From Dehalobacter sp. (GTDB taxonomy: Bacteria; Bacillota; Desulfitobacteriia; Desulfitobacteriales; Syntrophobotulaceae): a stretch of 64,000 nt of DNA. Of this stretch, positions 26,137 to 35,177 are shown piece after piece (positions within the stretch are counted from its first letter, which is position 1; every line of letters starts with the position of its first letter). Location: positions 62,001-126,000 of the forward strand of contig JAMPIU010000112.1 of NCBI GenBank assembly GCA_023667845.1. Reading direction: 5' to 3'. A model generated the notes under the pieces. The model had not been told where the DNA came from. It searched no databases and worked only from the letters and a program-made list of their open reading frames with translations. Position numbers and translations under genes: made by a program.

Positions 26137-27465
26137 TTATTCGTCCAAGTGTTCATTCATGTATAGCCTCAGCTTCTCTGCTGTCTTCTTAGCCTTCGTG
26201 TGGTCTTCCCCGCTGGCCGTGAGCCCGATCACCACATTTCCCTTCCTGACCACTGCCGGGAAATAGAACGTACATAGCTCCTTACGATCTGCGACACTGA
26301 CAGGGATTCCATACCGGGTGCATTCTTCGGCAATTTGACGGTTTACTTGTGTTTCATTGGTTACTGCCAGAACCAGGTCAGCCCCATTACAGTCCCCTTT
26401 CTGATACTTGCGACAGAGCAAAGTGACTTTTTCATTACCTGCCAATTCTTGTTTAAGTTCCGGGACAAGTTCGGGAGTAATCACGGTCATGTCGGCATTA
26501 AATGGCAGCAAGGTCCTGATTCTTCTTGTTGCAATCTTTCCGCCCCCAAAGACAACGATCTTTTTATTCTGAAGAGGAACAAAAAGGGGAAACCAAAGCT
26601 GATTCGAGTGCTTCTTCAGAGAATAGTCCCTGGCAAGCTTGTGCAAAACCTGTTCCTTGTTGTAAAACGTATGCTGTTGCGCATCTTCTTTATTTGTTTT
26701 ACCCGAACGTTCCAATATCTCCAGTTGTTCCGGCCGCCTGATGAGAACCACCGTAATTCCCAGCTCACGCGCTGCTTCAATTTTTTCCTGGAATCCTCCG
26801 GTCTCTCCGGAGTCTTTTGTCACCAGAAATCTTGCTTGGGATGCTTTCAGCATGGCAATGTTCAGCTCTTTGGAAAATGGGCCCTGCATATAGCTTATAT
26901 TAGACTTCTTAAAGCCCAGCTTTTCACACTTCTCCATTACATCCCGCACCGGAAGGACCCTGGCAAATACCCGCTCCTGATAGTCCTTGATTCCGGTAAA
27001 CGTTTCAATCTCCTTGCTTCCGCAGCTCAGAAAGACGTTCCCGGTCTTATCATTTAATACCCGTACCGCATCCTCGCTGTTGTCCGCATAAATCATGTTT
27101 TCTAATATATTCGTGTTAAATGACGGATTATTTGAGACCAATCTACCCGGTTCCCTTTGCAGACGGATATAGTCCGTTGCGGTTTCGCGGCAAGCTTCGC
27201 AGATATTGTCCGTAACAATTTGGGCGTAAGGATGTGTTGTATCAATGACACAGTCCGGCTGAACCTCCCGAATGAAGGCGGCCATTTCTTCCCGGTTCAA
27301 ACGTCGCGCTTGGATGTGAAGATTTTGATCCGGTTCGATTAGCTCCCTGCCATAATCCGTGGCCACTGAAACATACACTTTCGCGTTACTTCGCCGCAGC
27401 TCATCGATCAGCTCCCTGCCTTCTGTTGTCCCGGCAATGATCCAAAATACCGGCATCTTCATCAT
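26137..27465 (-). CDS. cbiJ-sirC: CbiJ-SirC fusion: precorrin-6A reductase joined to precorrin-2 dehydrogenase
   Basis: A 442-residue fusion. Residues 1-about 255 match CbiJ, the NAD(P)H-dependent reductase of (cobalt-)precorrin-6A: IIAGTTEGRELIDEL, DTTHPYAQIVTDNI, KDSGETGGFQEKIEAA. Residues about 295-442 match the CysG N-terminal/SirC Rossmann module that oxidises precorrin-2 to sirohydrochlorin: VVFGGGKIATRRIRTLL, LVLAVTNETQVNRQIAEEC. Sirohydrochlorin is the substrate of CbiX, so the SirC part feeds the start of the cobalt branch while the CbiJ part acts much later. The linker (about 255-295) is charged. The ATG overlaps the cbiH stop by 4 bases. Confidence 0.92.
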   Translation of the reverse strand: MMKMPVFWIIAGTTEGRELIDELRRSNAKVYVSVATDYGRELIEPDQNLHIQARRLNREEMAAFIREVQPDCVIDTTHPYAQIVTDNICEACRETATDYIRLQREPGRLVSNNPSFNTNILENMIYADNSEDAVRVLNDKTGNVFLSCGSKEIETFTGIKDYQERVFARVLPVRDVMEKCEKLGFKKSNISYMQGPFSKELNIAMLKASQARFLVTKDSGETGGFQEKIEAARELGITVVLIRRPEQLEILERSGKTNKEDAQQHTFYNKEQVLHKLARDYSLKKHSNQLWFPLFVPLQNKKIVVFGGGKIATRRIRTLLPFNADMTVITPELVPELKQELAGNEKVTLLCRKYQKGDCNGADLVLAVTNETQVNRQIAEECTRYGIPVSVADRKELCTFYFPAVVRKGNVVIGLTASGEDHTKAKKTAEKLRLYMNEHLDE

Positions 27466-28190
27466 TTCTTATATCCTCTTGGTGTCACCAGTTTGTTATT
27501 GATTACTCTTGTCTGTGAATTTCCAATAATGACAGTCGTAAACATATCAACCTTCTTCTCTCTTAATTCAGTCAGGCTGGAGACAATCTCATAATTCTCG
27601 CCCTCTCTGCCGATGCTGTTGACAATACCCGACGGCAGGCTGGCATTCTGGTGGCGCATCACAATATCGCAGGCCTTTTTCAAATAATCATGCCTTTTGA
27701 TACTTGATGGGTTATATAGCACAATGACAAAGTCTCCCTGGGCTGCCGCTGCAAGCCTAGCTTCGATCTTTTCCCACGGCGTTAATAGATCGCTTAGGCT
27801 GATAACTGCAAAGTCATGAATAAGCGGAGCACCGAGAACAGCTGCGCCGCTGCAGGCAGCTGTGATTCCTGGTATAACTTCCACCTCGAGGAAAGGATAC
27901 GGCTCTGCAAGCTCCAGCACGATTCCTGCCATGCCATAGACTCCGGCATCCCCGCTCGAGACCACAGCAACCGTTGCACCTTCCAGTGCCTTTTCAACAG
28001 CGGTCCTGCAGCGATCCACCTCTTTCTTCATCGGCGTAGCAATTAACTTTTTATCTGGGAACTGATCCTTGATTAAATTGATATAAAGCGTATATCCGAC
28101 TAGAATATCACTGGCCTTAAGCGCTTCCCGCGCGCGGTTAGTCATTTGCTCCGGTCCGCCCGGTCCTAATCCTACGACATATATTTTCAT
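27462..28190 (-). CDS. cbiH: Cobalt-precorrin-3B C17-methyltransferase
   Basis: CbiH methylates C17 and contracts the ring of cobalt-precorrin-3. The 242-residue tetrapyrrole methylase has VVGLGPGGPEQMTNRA at the start, VVSSGDAGVYGMAG, IPGITAACSGAAVLGAPL and FVIVLYNPSS. It is complete, with no internal stop or gap relative to the methylase fold. This matters because cbiH is reported to be defective in Dehalobacter restrictus, a corrinoid auxotroph. It starts 8 bases after the hemA stop and overlaps the next gene by 4 bases. Confidence 0.95.
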   Translation of the reverse strand: MKIYVVGLGPGGPEQMTNRAREALKASDILVGYTLYINLIKDQFPDKKLIATPMKKEVDRCRTAVEKALEGATVAVVSSGDAGVYGMAGIVLELAEPYPFLEVEVIPGITAACSGAAVLGAPLIHDFAVISLSDLLTPWEKIEARLAAAAQGDFVIVLYNPSSIKRHDYLKKACDIVMRHQNASLPSGIVNSIGREGENYEIVSSLTELREKKVDMFTTVIIGNSQTRVINNKLVTPRGYKK

Positions 28191-28198
28191 TACCTGTC

Positions 28199-29440
28199 TT
28201 ACCTAACTACTTTCTCTAAATTTGTAAAACATTCGTCCCACAGATCCCGATCTATGCTGTCCCTGAACCCAAACAGAACTGAACTTACTGCCTTTTCTGC
28301 CACTTGCGCCAACCTGCTTTCAAACGATGCTTTGTCTTGGTCGCTTAAATTCAGGTACGCAAGATCTTTTTGCAAATTCCGGCATATCTTTTCCGATGTT
28401 GAATTGGATATGCTTTGCAGGAGTGGCAGATAACTGCGGATTTCAAATGATTCTATAAACTTGTCAATATGTTCATCAATGATTTCATAAGCTGCTGCTA
28501 AAGCATTCTGGTTTCTGAGGTCTGCCTTCCCGAGACCCAGATTGTCCATATCCAGTAACAAAATATTTTCCATGTCCCCGACCTTTGGTTCGATATCCCT
28601 CGGTACTGCCAGATCACAAAAGATTCTCGGCCTGTGGTTCTGTGCCAGGACTGGTACTAAGGCATCAGCTTTAATCGTATAATGTGGGCTGGACGTCACG
28701 CTTACCACCACATCCATATCGGCTAGCACAGTGTAGCGTTTTTCGTAATCCACGCCCGTACATTGTTTCGGCAATAAATAAGCCCCGTGTTTACGCTGTC
28801 TTAAGGTGATCAAAACCTCCGCCCCATAATCTGCAAGCTGCGCGGCAACAATCTTTCCCATTTCGCCGTTGCCAATGACCAGACACCGCTTTTCCCCCAA
28901 GTCAGGAAAGACCTCCTGAATCCGCTCCAGGGCTTTCGTTGCTACCGATACATCCGTCGTTGTCAGCTGGATCTGTGTTTTTACCTTTTTCGCTGAGGTT
29001 ATGGCTATCTGAAAAAGTTTTTCCAGATAAAGGTCAGCAGTACCTGTCTCTCTGGCTTCTTCAATGGCTTTTTTAATTTGGGACAAAATTTGGCTTTCTC
29101 CCCAAATCTGAGACTTCAATCCGCAGGCGGTTTGAAAGAGGTGAACAAAGGCCTCACGGGACTGCCGAATAACGAATAAGTACTCATATTTATCCCTGTC
29201 TTCCTTCACAATTCGCTTCAAACCGAAGAGAATTTCTTTCAAATCAACCAGGGATCCTTCATTTTCGCTGACCCATAGCTCCGTACGGTTGCAGGTGGAT
29301 ATAATCACAGCACCTTCCACACCATAATTTTTTACAGCAGCTTCCATGGCCTGTCTGCTTTGAATCGGTGTAAAGGCAAACATTTCACGTTCCTTTAATG
29401 ACGCTTTTTCATGATCGATGCCGATCATTCTAATATTCAA
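28199..29440 (-). CDS. hemA: Glutamyl-tRNA reductase
   Basis: HemA reduces glutamyl-tRNA to glutamate-1-semialdehyde, the first step of the C5 pathway. The 413-residue protein has the nucleophile Cys50 in IISTCNRTELW, the substrate-binding segment GLKSQIWGESQILSQIK, the NADPH domain VIGNGEMGKIVAAQL and the C-terminal dimerisation helices. The start is taken as TTG 29440, which is 6 bases after GGAGGG and overlaps the cbiG stop; the ATG four codons later has poor spacing, and the frame also extends further upstream. Haem or aminolevulinate feedback cannot be judged from sequence. Confidence 0.95.
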   Translation of the reverse strand: MNIRMIGIDHEKASLKEREMFAFTPIQSRQAMEAAVKNYGVEGAVIISTCNRTELWVSENEGSLVDLKEILFGLKRIVKEDRDKYEYLFVIRQSREAFVHLFQTACGLKSQIWGESQILSQIKKAIEEARETGTADLYLEKLFQIAITSAKKVKTQIQLTTTDVSVATKALERIQEVFPDLGEKRCLVIGNGEMGKIVAAQLADYGAEVLITLRQRKHGAYLLPKQCTGVDYEKRYTVLADMDVVVSVTSSPHYTIKADALVPVLAQNHRPRIFCDLAVPRDIEPKVGDMENILLLDMDNLGLGKADLRNQNALAAAYEIIDEHIDKFIESFEIRSYLPLLQSISNSTSEKICRNLQKDLAYLNLSDQDKASFESRLAQVAEKAVSSVLFGFRDSIDRDLWDECFTNLEKVVR

Positions 29441-30488
29441 AGCTAACCCTCCATTTCTTCTGGGCAAGAGCTATTGTTACACCATTCCCGGATACTTTTC
29501 GGCTAATCAGCCCCCCGCCTGCGCTTGCCATTACGGCAGCCCGCTCGCAGACATTGCCGACACCGGTAATACTGCTTACAAATTCCGATTCTGTATATTT
29601 GCCTGGTACGGAAAGAAGTTCATCTGAACTGAAAAAATGCAGTGGCAGATTATTTTTTGCGGCAAAATTAAGCAGACCCTTTTCTTTTGTTTTGAGGTCA
29701 ATACTGGCAATGCCCGCGATGGCCTGAAAGCTGATGCTGTTCCTGCCCAACTGCTCAAGGACAAGATCCTCAATACACTGCAGCGGCGTACCTCTTCGGC
29801 AGCCAATTCCGAGATACACCGTCCGGGGAACGATATTCAGCGTTATGGGGTAGGGTTTTAATCTGTCATTTAAAGAAATACAAATGCCAATACCCATGTT
29901 GTTTTCATTCTTCTCCAATAAACGCGGCATCTCTCCTTCTATGTCCAGCTCGCTATAAAACCCGACCGGCTTTTCTGCCAATAGTCGTGCCGAAATTTCT
30001 TTCGCTGCTTTCAGATCCGAAATCCAGGCGTCATGGAAAGCTGCCCATTCATCGACCGAAAAAAGCCTGTTTATATCCGTTGCAGTCGTTATCACAGGGA
30101 TTGCGTTTAGCGCTTCGGATATCCTGTCCGCCAGCATGTTGGCGCCGCCGATGTGGCCGGAGAGGAGCGGTATAACGAACCGTCCCTTTTCGTCAATACA
30201 CAAAACGGCCGGATCTTTCGTCTTGTCCTGAACAAAGGAGGCGATTGCCCTGACGGCAATCCCGCAAGCCCCAACAAAAATTAGCGCGTCTTTTTCTGCA
30301 AACTGTCTGCCTGTGAACCCCTTTAAATCCGGGGCAATGGGCTCTGCCATGCCGGCTGTATTGACGGTCCCGGTAAGTTTTTCCGGCTGATAGCAGGCGG
30401 TATGATTGCCTTGAGCATCCAACAGATCTTTTATTTTCAGGCTGAGAGCGACTCCATTGGCGGTAAAAGCCAGGATGCTTATCTTCAT
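29430..30488 (-). CDS. cbiG: Cobalt-precorrin-5A hydrolase
   Basis: CbiG opens the delta-lactone of cobalt-precorrin-5A and releases acetaldehyde. The 352-residue protein has the three usual parts: an N-terminal segment starting ISILAFTANGVALS, a middle domain with PLLSGHIGGANMLADRI, and a C-terminal domain with YLGIGCRRGTPLQCIEDLV and SITGVGNVCERAA. The ATG overlaps the cbiF stop by 4 bases (ATGA), and its end overlaps hemA, so translation is coupled on both sides. Full length. Confidence 0.94.
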   Translation of the reverse strand: MKISILAFTANGVALSLKIKDLLDAQGNHTACYQPEKLTGTVNTAGMAEPIAPDLKGFTGRQFAEKDALIFVGACGIAVRAIASFVQDKTKDPAVLCIDEKGRFVIPLLSGHIGGANMLADRISEALNAIPVITTATDINRLFSVDEWAAFHDAWISDLKAAKEISARLLAEKPVGFYSELDIEGEMPRLLEKNENNMGIGICISLNDRLKPYPITLNIVPRTVYLGIGCRRGTPLQCIEDLVLEQLGRNSISFQAIAGIASIDLKTKEKGLLNFAAKNNLPLHFFSSDELLSVPGKYTESEFVSSITGVGNVCERAAVMASAGGGLISRKVSGNGVTIALAQKKWRVSFEY

Positions 30489-31270
30489 TTCAAACCCTCG
30501 GTCCAAGAAGACAGTAGATCGTTTCCTTCCCGGAATTCATGCGTAAATGCCGGATCGTAAAGTTTAGATCTTTCGAAGTTGTTTCCCAAAAATCTGCCCA
30601 CTAGAATCAAGGCCGTTTTGGTGATATTGTTCTCTTTAGCTGTTCTCGCCAATGTCCCTACCGTACAGTGGAACTGCTTCTCATCCGGCCAGGTTGCCTT
30701 ATAAACGATCGCTGCCGGAGTGTCAGCGGCGTAACCGCCCTCCATAAGCTTGGTACTTAAGTTTTCCAGCATCCCTGTACTTAAGAAAATTGCCATGGTT
30801 GCCTGGTGCGACGCCAGGAGAGCAATGTCTTCCTTAGGCGGTACCGGGGTCCTTCCTTCCATGCGGGTGATAATTACAGTTTGGCTGATATCCGGCAATG
30901 TATACTCCTTCTTCAAGGAAGCAGCGGCTCCGAAAAATGAGCTGACTCCAGGTACGACTTCGTAATACAGGCCCTCGGCATCAAGCAGATCCATCTGCTC
31001 ACGGATCGCTCCGTAAATACTTGGATCGCCGGTATGCAGACGCACGACCAGTTTACCTGCCCGGGTGGCAGGAACCATCACGGCAAGCACCTCTTCCAGT
31101 GTCATCCCGGCACTATCGTAAACAGCGCATTCCTTCTTCGTAACATTCAATAGCTCCGGGTTGACCAGCGAGCCTGCATAAATCACAACATCGGCCTGTT
31201 CCAAAAGCGTCTTTCCGCGAACCGTGATTAAATCTACCGCGCCCGGACCAGCCCCAATAAAATAAATCAT
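30485..31270 (-). CDS. cbiF: Cobalt-precorrin-4 C11-methyltransferase
   Basis: CbiF adds the C11 methyl group. From ATG 31270 the protein has 261 residues, the norm for this methylase. Features are FIGAGPGAVDLITVRG, YAGSLVNPELL, VRLHTGDPSIYGAIREQMD and VPGVSSFFGAAASLKKEYTL. A longer open frame of 35 codons overlaps cbiL but has no ribosome-binding site. The ATG overlaps the cbiL stop by 4 bases (ATGA). Confidence 0.96.
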   Translation of the reverse strand: MIYFIGAGPGAVDLITVRGKTLLEQADVVIYAGSLVNPELLNVTKKECAVYDSAGMTLEEVLAVMVPATRAGKLVVRLHTGDPSIYGAIREQMDLLDAEGLYYEVVPGVSSFFGAAASLKKEYTLPDISQTVIITRMEGRTPVPPKEDIALLASHQATMAIFLSTGMLENLSTKLMEGGYAADTPAAIVYKATWPDEKQFHCTVGTLARTAKENNITKTALILVGRFLGNNFERSKLYDPAFTHEFREGNDLLSSWTEGLK

Positions 31271-31968
31271 CTGACAATCTCCTTTTCTTTCACAATGATC
31301 GTGGAAAAATAGCTCGCTTTCCCCTCGGCTGCACCGATATCCTTTAAAACCCTCTCCGACGGCATCCCGCAGCATTCCACCATCTGGGTATGCTTAACCA
31401 GATCTTTGCTTATAAGCTCTTCCTTAACCTTGCCAAATTCCCTTCCTGACTTCATCAGCACCTTGGTTCCGCTCCAGTCCAGGTAATCAAAGGATCCTTC
31501 ATAGGATGCGGGGATAATGTGCAGCGGCTGGGCACCCTCGCAGAGAGGCACATTGAGCCTTGCTGCTACAGCACAGAAGGAGGGGACCCCTGGAATCAGC
31601 CGGGCATCATAGCCTGCTTCCAAAACCCGGTTATGCAGATAAATGTATGTGGAATAGATCGACGGATCCCCCAGCGTAAGAAAAGCCACAGATTTGTTTT
31701 GTTTGAGCTGGTCGATGATCTGTTCAGCTGCTTCCTGATGGCTTTGCTCCAGCATTTGGGCATCCCGTGTCATCGGCATGTAAAGTTCCAGTATTTCTTT
31801 TGTGGAGAGGTCTACAGCCTGTTTTGCAATATTCCAGGCGGTCATTTCTTTTTCATCCGTCCGCGGAACAGCAATAAGATCTGCCTCGCTGATGATTCGG
31901 ACGGCCTTTAAGGTCATCAGTTCAAAGTCTCCCGGACCTACGCCTATTCCATATAATGCTGCTTTCAT
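31267..31968 (-). CDS. cbiL: Precorrin-2 / cobalt-sirohydrochlorin C20-methyltransferase
   Basis: CbiL methylates C20 of cobalt-factor II, the first methylation after cobalt insertion. The 233-residue protein starts GIGVGPGDFELMTLKAVR and carries VAFLTLGDPSIYSTYIYL and IPGVPSFCAVAARLN, which are typical for the tetrapyrrole methylase fold. It overlaps cbiD by 4 bases at its start and cbiF by 4 bases at its end. Confidence 0.95.
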   Translation of the reverse strand: MKAALYGIGVGPGDFELMTLKAVRIISEADLIAVPRTDEKEMTAWNIAKQAVDLSTKEILELYMPMTRDAQMLEQSHQEAAEQIIDQLKQNKSVAFLTLGDPSIYSTYIYLHNRVLEAGYDARLIPGVPSFCAVAARLNVPLCEGAQPLHIIPASYEGSFDYLDWSGTKVLMKSGREFGKVKEELISKDLVKHTQMVECCGMPSERVLKDIGAAEGKASYFSTIIVKEKEIVR

Positions 31969-33161
31969 GATGGCTTCATCCTTTTTATTTTATTGACTAT
32001 TTCATCCGCCTGCGGTGTTTTGCCCAGGATACCCTGTTCATTGGAATACAGGATCACACCGGCTTTCACCTTATTCTGCAGACGGTAATTCACATATTCA
32101 TCAATTTTTAACATGATGGACTCAAATACCTGGCTTCTAAGCCCGTGCCGGTCTAATACCGTAACGGCCTGCGGTGCTGTCAGGCTGGCCATAATTTCTT
32201 TGACTGTCTCCTTCCCGGCGCCGTGTAAGGCAGCATGTACGGCGATAACTTCCATGCGGCAGTCCGCATAGCGGGAGTGGGTATTCATAATGCCCGCTGC
32301 CAGCTTGACCAATTTTCCGGCATGTCCGATCAGCAGCAGGCCGTCAAAGCCCAATTCCACGGTAAAATCCAGCATTTCACCGATATAATTACTGCAATGG
32401 ATCAGAGAACTCTCCAGTCCCAGCGTGCTGCGGACAAAAGTCTCACCGTAATTTCCAGGGCAGACCAGCAGATCTCTGCAGCCCTTTTCTTTCTGCTGAT
32501 TCATCTCCAGTCGAATCGTATCGATCAGGGCCTTTTCGCTCATCGGCTCGACAATCCCTATTGTTCCCAGAATAGAGATTCCGCCAACAATGCCCAGCCG
32601 TGGATTGAAGGTTTTCCTGGCAATGGCCTCCCCTTCCGGAACTGATATCGTAATTTCCAGGCCTCCCTCATATCCGTACTCGGCACAGACTTTCGCCACC
32701 TCCGCCATAATCATGCTTCTGGGAACAGGATTGATGGCCGGTTCTCCTATAGAACAGGCAAGCCCGGGCTTAGTGATTCTGCCGACGCCCTGGCCGCCAT
32801 CGACCTGAATATTATTATGGTTCGCTCTGGCGACCGTCGCAAAAATAAGGATGCCGTTGGTCACGTCCGGATCATCGCCGCTGTCCTTTTTTACAGCACA
32901 CGTCACCTGGTTCATGTCTCTCCGAACTTCCAGCACCTGCATCGCAACCGGTATTCCCTTCGGTGTCGCAATGGCTATTTCTGTACACAGGTCTCCTGAG
33001 AGCAGCATTACCGCCCCAGCCTTGGCAGCCGCCGCCGCACAGGATCCCGTAGTAAAGCCGCATCTCAGTCTCTTATTCTGTTTGATGACAAAGAGTTCAC
33101 CGGATTGACTGTTTTGTGGACTGTTTTGTTCATCGTTTAGATGGTGGATGTCATGATTCAT
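31965..33161 (-). CDS. cbiD: Cobalt-precorrin-5B C1-methyltransferase
   Basis: CbiD methylates C1 after ring opening; the anaerobic pathway uses this enzyme in place of CobF. The 398-residue protein has the family motif CGFTTGSCAAAAAKAGAVML near residue 35, DGGQGVGRITKPGL and LLIGHAGKLVKLAAGIMNTHS. A hydrophilic N-terminal stretch of 25 residues (rich in His, Asn and Gln) precedes the conserved part and is unusual but not a reason to move the start. The presence of CbiD and CbiG together is diagnostic of the anaerobic, early cobalt-insertion route. Confidence 0.95.
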   Translation of the reverse strand: MNHDIHHLNDEQNSPQNSQSGELFVIKQNKRLRCGFTTGSCAAAAAKAGAVMLLSGDLCTEIAIATPKGIPVAMQVLEVRRDMNQVTCAVKKDSGDDPDVTNGILIFATVARANHNNIQVDGGQGVGRITKPGLACSIGEPAINPVPRSMIMAEVAKVCAEYGYEGGLEITISVPEGEAIARKTFNPRLGIVGGISILGTIGIVEPMSEKALIDTIRLEMNQQKEKGCRDLLVCPGNYGETFVRSTLGLESSLIHCSNYIGEMLDFTVELGFDGLLLIGHAGKLVKLAAGIMNTHSRYADCRMEVIAVHAALHGAGKETVKEIMASLTAPQAVTVLDRHGLRSQVFESIMLKIDEYVNYRLQNKVKAGVILYSNEQGILGKTPQADEIVNKIKRMKPS

Positions 33162-33180
33162 TATTTTTATATTCCTTCAA

Positions 33181-34059
33181 TCAGTTTGTATCTTTCCAGT
33201 TAATTAAAGCTTTTCTGGCCTCAGATATGGTATTGGCAGGCTGGGCAAATTCAAAGCCGTCTTTATCATGCAAAATCTCCATAAGATGCCCAATTCTTGG
33301 GAGTCTGAGATTAATCCTTCTGATTTCCTCCGGATGCGAAAACACTTCCTGAGGCGTACCTTCCATTACAAGCCTGCCGTCATCGACGACATACGCATAA
33401 TCACAGTAAAGTGGTACGATATCGATGTCGTGCGTTGAGATCACGACGGACAAATTCAGCTCAATTTGCAGTTTTCTGAGCAGCTTCATTAGCTCACTGA
33501 CTCCAAGTGGGTCAAGCCCTGCGGTCGGTTCATCCAGAATAAGCACTTCCGGCTCCATCACCAGAACGCCGGCAATGGCTGCACGTTTTTTCTGGCCAAA
33601 ACTGAGGCTGTGTGTGGGCTTTTCTTTCAGGTGGGATATCCCGGTTCTCTTCATGGCTAGATCCACCCTTCTGCGGACTTCCTCCTCAGGCAGCTTTAGA
33701 TTCATCGCGCCAAAGGAGATATCCTGATAGACACTGGCTGAAAACAACTGCTTGTCCGGATCCTGAAAAACAATGCCAACAGATTTTCGAAGCTGTTTGA
33801 GACCTTTTACTGAATAATCCAGCGGCAGGCCCTTGAATAGAACTTCGCCGCCTGAAGGCTTATTGATGCCGTTAAAGGAAAGCAGCAACGTTGATTTTCC
33901 AGCACCGTTGCTTCCGAGGACTGCCGTCGTTTTCCCCTGTTTAATCCCGAGTGACAGGGCCTTTAAGGCCTGGGTTCCATCACTGTAGATGTAGTAGAGA
34001 TTTCTGACTTCCAAGATATTTTTAGCCTCCACGTTTTCAATCAAGCCATTTTCGGCCAT
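33181..34059 (-). CDS. cbiO: Cobalt ECF/CbiMNQO transporter ATP-binding protein
   Basis: The 292-residue ATPase of the CbiMNQO cobalt importer. It has VLGSNGAGKSTLLLSFNG (Walker A), FQDPDKQLFSASV (Q loop), LSFGQKKRAAIAGVL (signature), LILDEPTAGLDPLG (Walker B) and the H-loop STHD. A C-terminal tail of about 40 residues follows the ABC domain. It overlaps the cbiQ stop by one base and is 19 bases ahead of cbiD. Together with cbiM, N and Q it brings cobalt to the chelatase encoded in the same operon. Confidence 0.95.
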   Translation of the reverse strand: MAENGLIENVEAKNILEVRNLYYIYSDGTQALKALSLGIKQGKTTAVLGSNGAGKSTLLLSFNGINKPSGGEVLFKGLPLDYSVKGLKQLRKSVGIVFQDPDKQLFSASVYQDISFGAMNLKLPEEEVRRRVDLAMKRTGISHLKEKPTHSLSFGQKKRAAIAGVLVMEPEVLILDEPTAGLDPLGVSELMKLLRKLQIELNLSVVISTHDIDIVPLYCDYAYVVDDGRLVMEGTPQEVFSHPEEIRRINLRLPRIGHLMEILHDKDGFEFAQPANTISEARKALINWKDTN

Positions 34060-34850
34060 TATAGCAAGCCCCCTGTCAATTGTTTGGAAAACAGCGCAAC
34101 TGCAATCAGGAATAGGTTAATCAGCACAATCGGAATATATTCTGTCCAATGAGTCTCCGCCTGCTCATGGATCACACTGAGCTCACCATCATATCCCCTG
34201 GCTTCAAGCGCAATATACAGTTCATCCGCCCTTTGATAAGACCGGATAAAAAGTGACGAAGCCAGAGCCGCCAGTGAACGGTATCCGGAAGAAAGCCCCG
34301 CATAGCCCAAGCGGGAATTCTGCGCCGTAAACATGGTGTCTGCCGTTTCCAAAAATACAAAGATAAACCGGTAGATCAGTCCCATCAATTCAACCATCAG
34401 TCTTGGAACTTTAAGCTTCCGAAGAACTGCCAGCAGGTCTACCATCGGTGTACTCAGCGATAAATAATACAGACAGGAAACCGCGCCAAGCGCTTTAAAA
34501 AACAGATTTGCCGCACTTAGAATACCGGACTGCGACACCCCGATATACATGCCAAATGCATATACAGAGAATACAAAAACATCTTTGTCCCCTGAAACAT
34601 TGACCGCAATGGTTAAAACGCCGATCACTAAAAAGGAAAGCGGGACAAGCATCAGTCTAATAAAAATTCCAACAGGGGTACCGCCTTTGCAAACGGTATA
34701 CCAACCCATTATCAGGAGCGTCAAAATTGACACCGCAACGGATTCAGCCCAGAGACAGACCCCCAAAACCAGAATGGCTAAGACTAGCTTTTTCAATGGA
34801 TTTGTTTGTTTAAGCTTGGATAAATAAGCGTATTTATCGATGTAAATCAT
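34059..34850 (-). CDS. cbiQ: Cobalt transporter transmembrane protein CbiQ
   Basis: The 263-residue EcfT-type membrane subunit that couples the ATPase to the substrate-binding CbiM. About five hydrophobic helices are visible. The two coupling motifs with the pattern Ala-Arg-Gly or similar appear as RLGYAGLSSG and ALEARGYDG. The start overlaps the cbiN end by 17 bases. Confidence 0.93.
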   Translation of the reverse strand: MIYIDKYAYLSKLKQTNPLKKLVLAILVLGVCLWAESVAVSILTLLIMGWYTVCKGGTPVGIFIRLMLVPLSFLVIGVLTIAVNVSGDKDVFVFSVYAFGMYIGVSQSGILSAANLFFKALGAVSCLYYLSLSTPMVDLLAVLRKLKVPRLMVELMGLIYRFIFVFLETADTMFTAQNSRLGYAGLSSGYRSLAALASSLFIRSYQRADELYIALEARGYDGELSVIHEQAETHWTEYIPIVLINLFLIAVALFSKQLTGGLL

Positions 34851-35175
34851 TGTTTACCGGTTCTTCCTTTTTCTTACGACCCCGCAGATAACCTAACCCG
34901 TAGCCCAAAACACCTGCTCCGACAGCTGCCTGAAGCGCAAACAACAAGCTTTCAATTTCTCCGCTGGGCGGCTCCCAAATCGGTGAGAACCAGGCCTGGT
35001 AATTCCCGTTAAGTTCTGTTATAGCTTGTTCAGCTTGGCTGTCAGCTCCAGCAAATTCCGCATTTTTTTGCACAATGAGGGGTACAACAGCAAGCGCTAT
35101 GACAATCGTAATTAAAATAATATTTGTGATGATAACCCGATTTTTATTCTTCGGTTTCATCGTTTCTACAGACAT
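34834..35175 (-). CDS. cbiN: Cobalt transporter auxiliary subunit CbiN
   Basis: The 113-residue CbiN has two membrane helices, at about residues 13-32 (VIITNIILITIVIALAVVPL) and 78-98 (LLFALQAAVGAGVLGYGLGYL), separated by an extracytoplasmic loop that includes AEFAGADSQAEQAI and WFSPIWEPPSGEIE. This loop is thought to help metal loading into CbiM. The cytosolic C-terminus is basic (RGRKKKEE). It starts 2 bases after cbiM and overlaps cbiQ by 17 bases. Confidence 0.93.
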   Translation of the reverse strand: MSVETMKPKNKNRVIITNIILITIVIALAVVPLIVQKNAEFAGADSQAEQAITELNGNYQAWFSPIWEPPSGEIESLLFALQAAVGAGVLGYGLGYLRGRKKKEEPVNNDLHR

Positions 35176-35177
35176 TT

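Noticed and set aside
29441..29467. Longer hemA start inside cbiG
   Set aside because: No ribosome-binding site at the upstream start. TTG 29440 is correctly spaced from GGAGGG.
31271..31375. Extended cbiF start inside cbiL
   Set aside because: The ATG at 31270 forms the ATGA overlap seen repeatedly in this operon and matches the family start.
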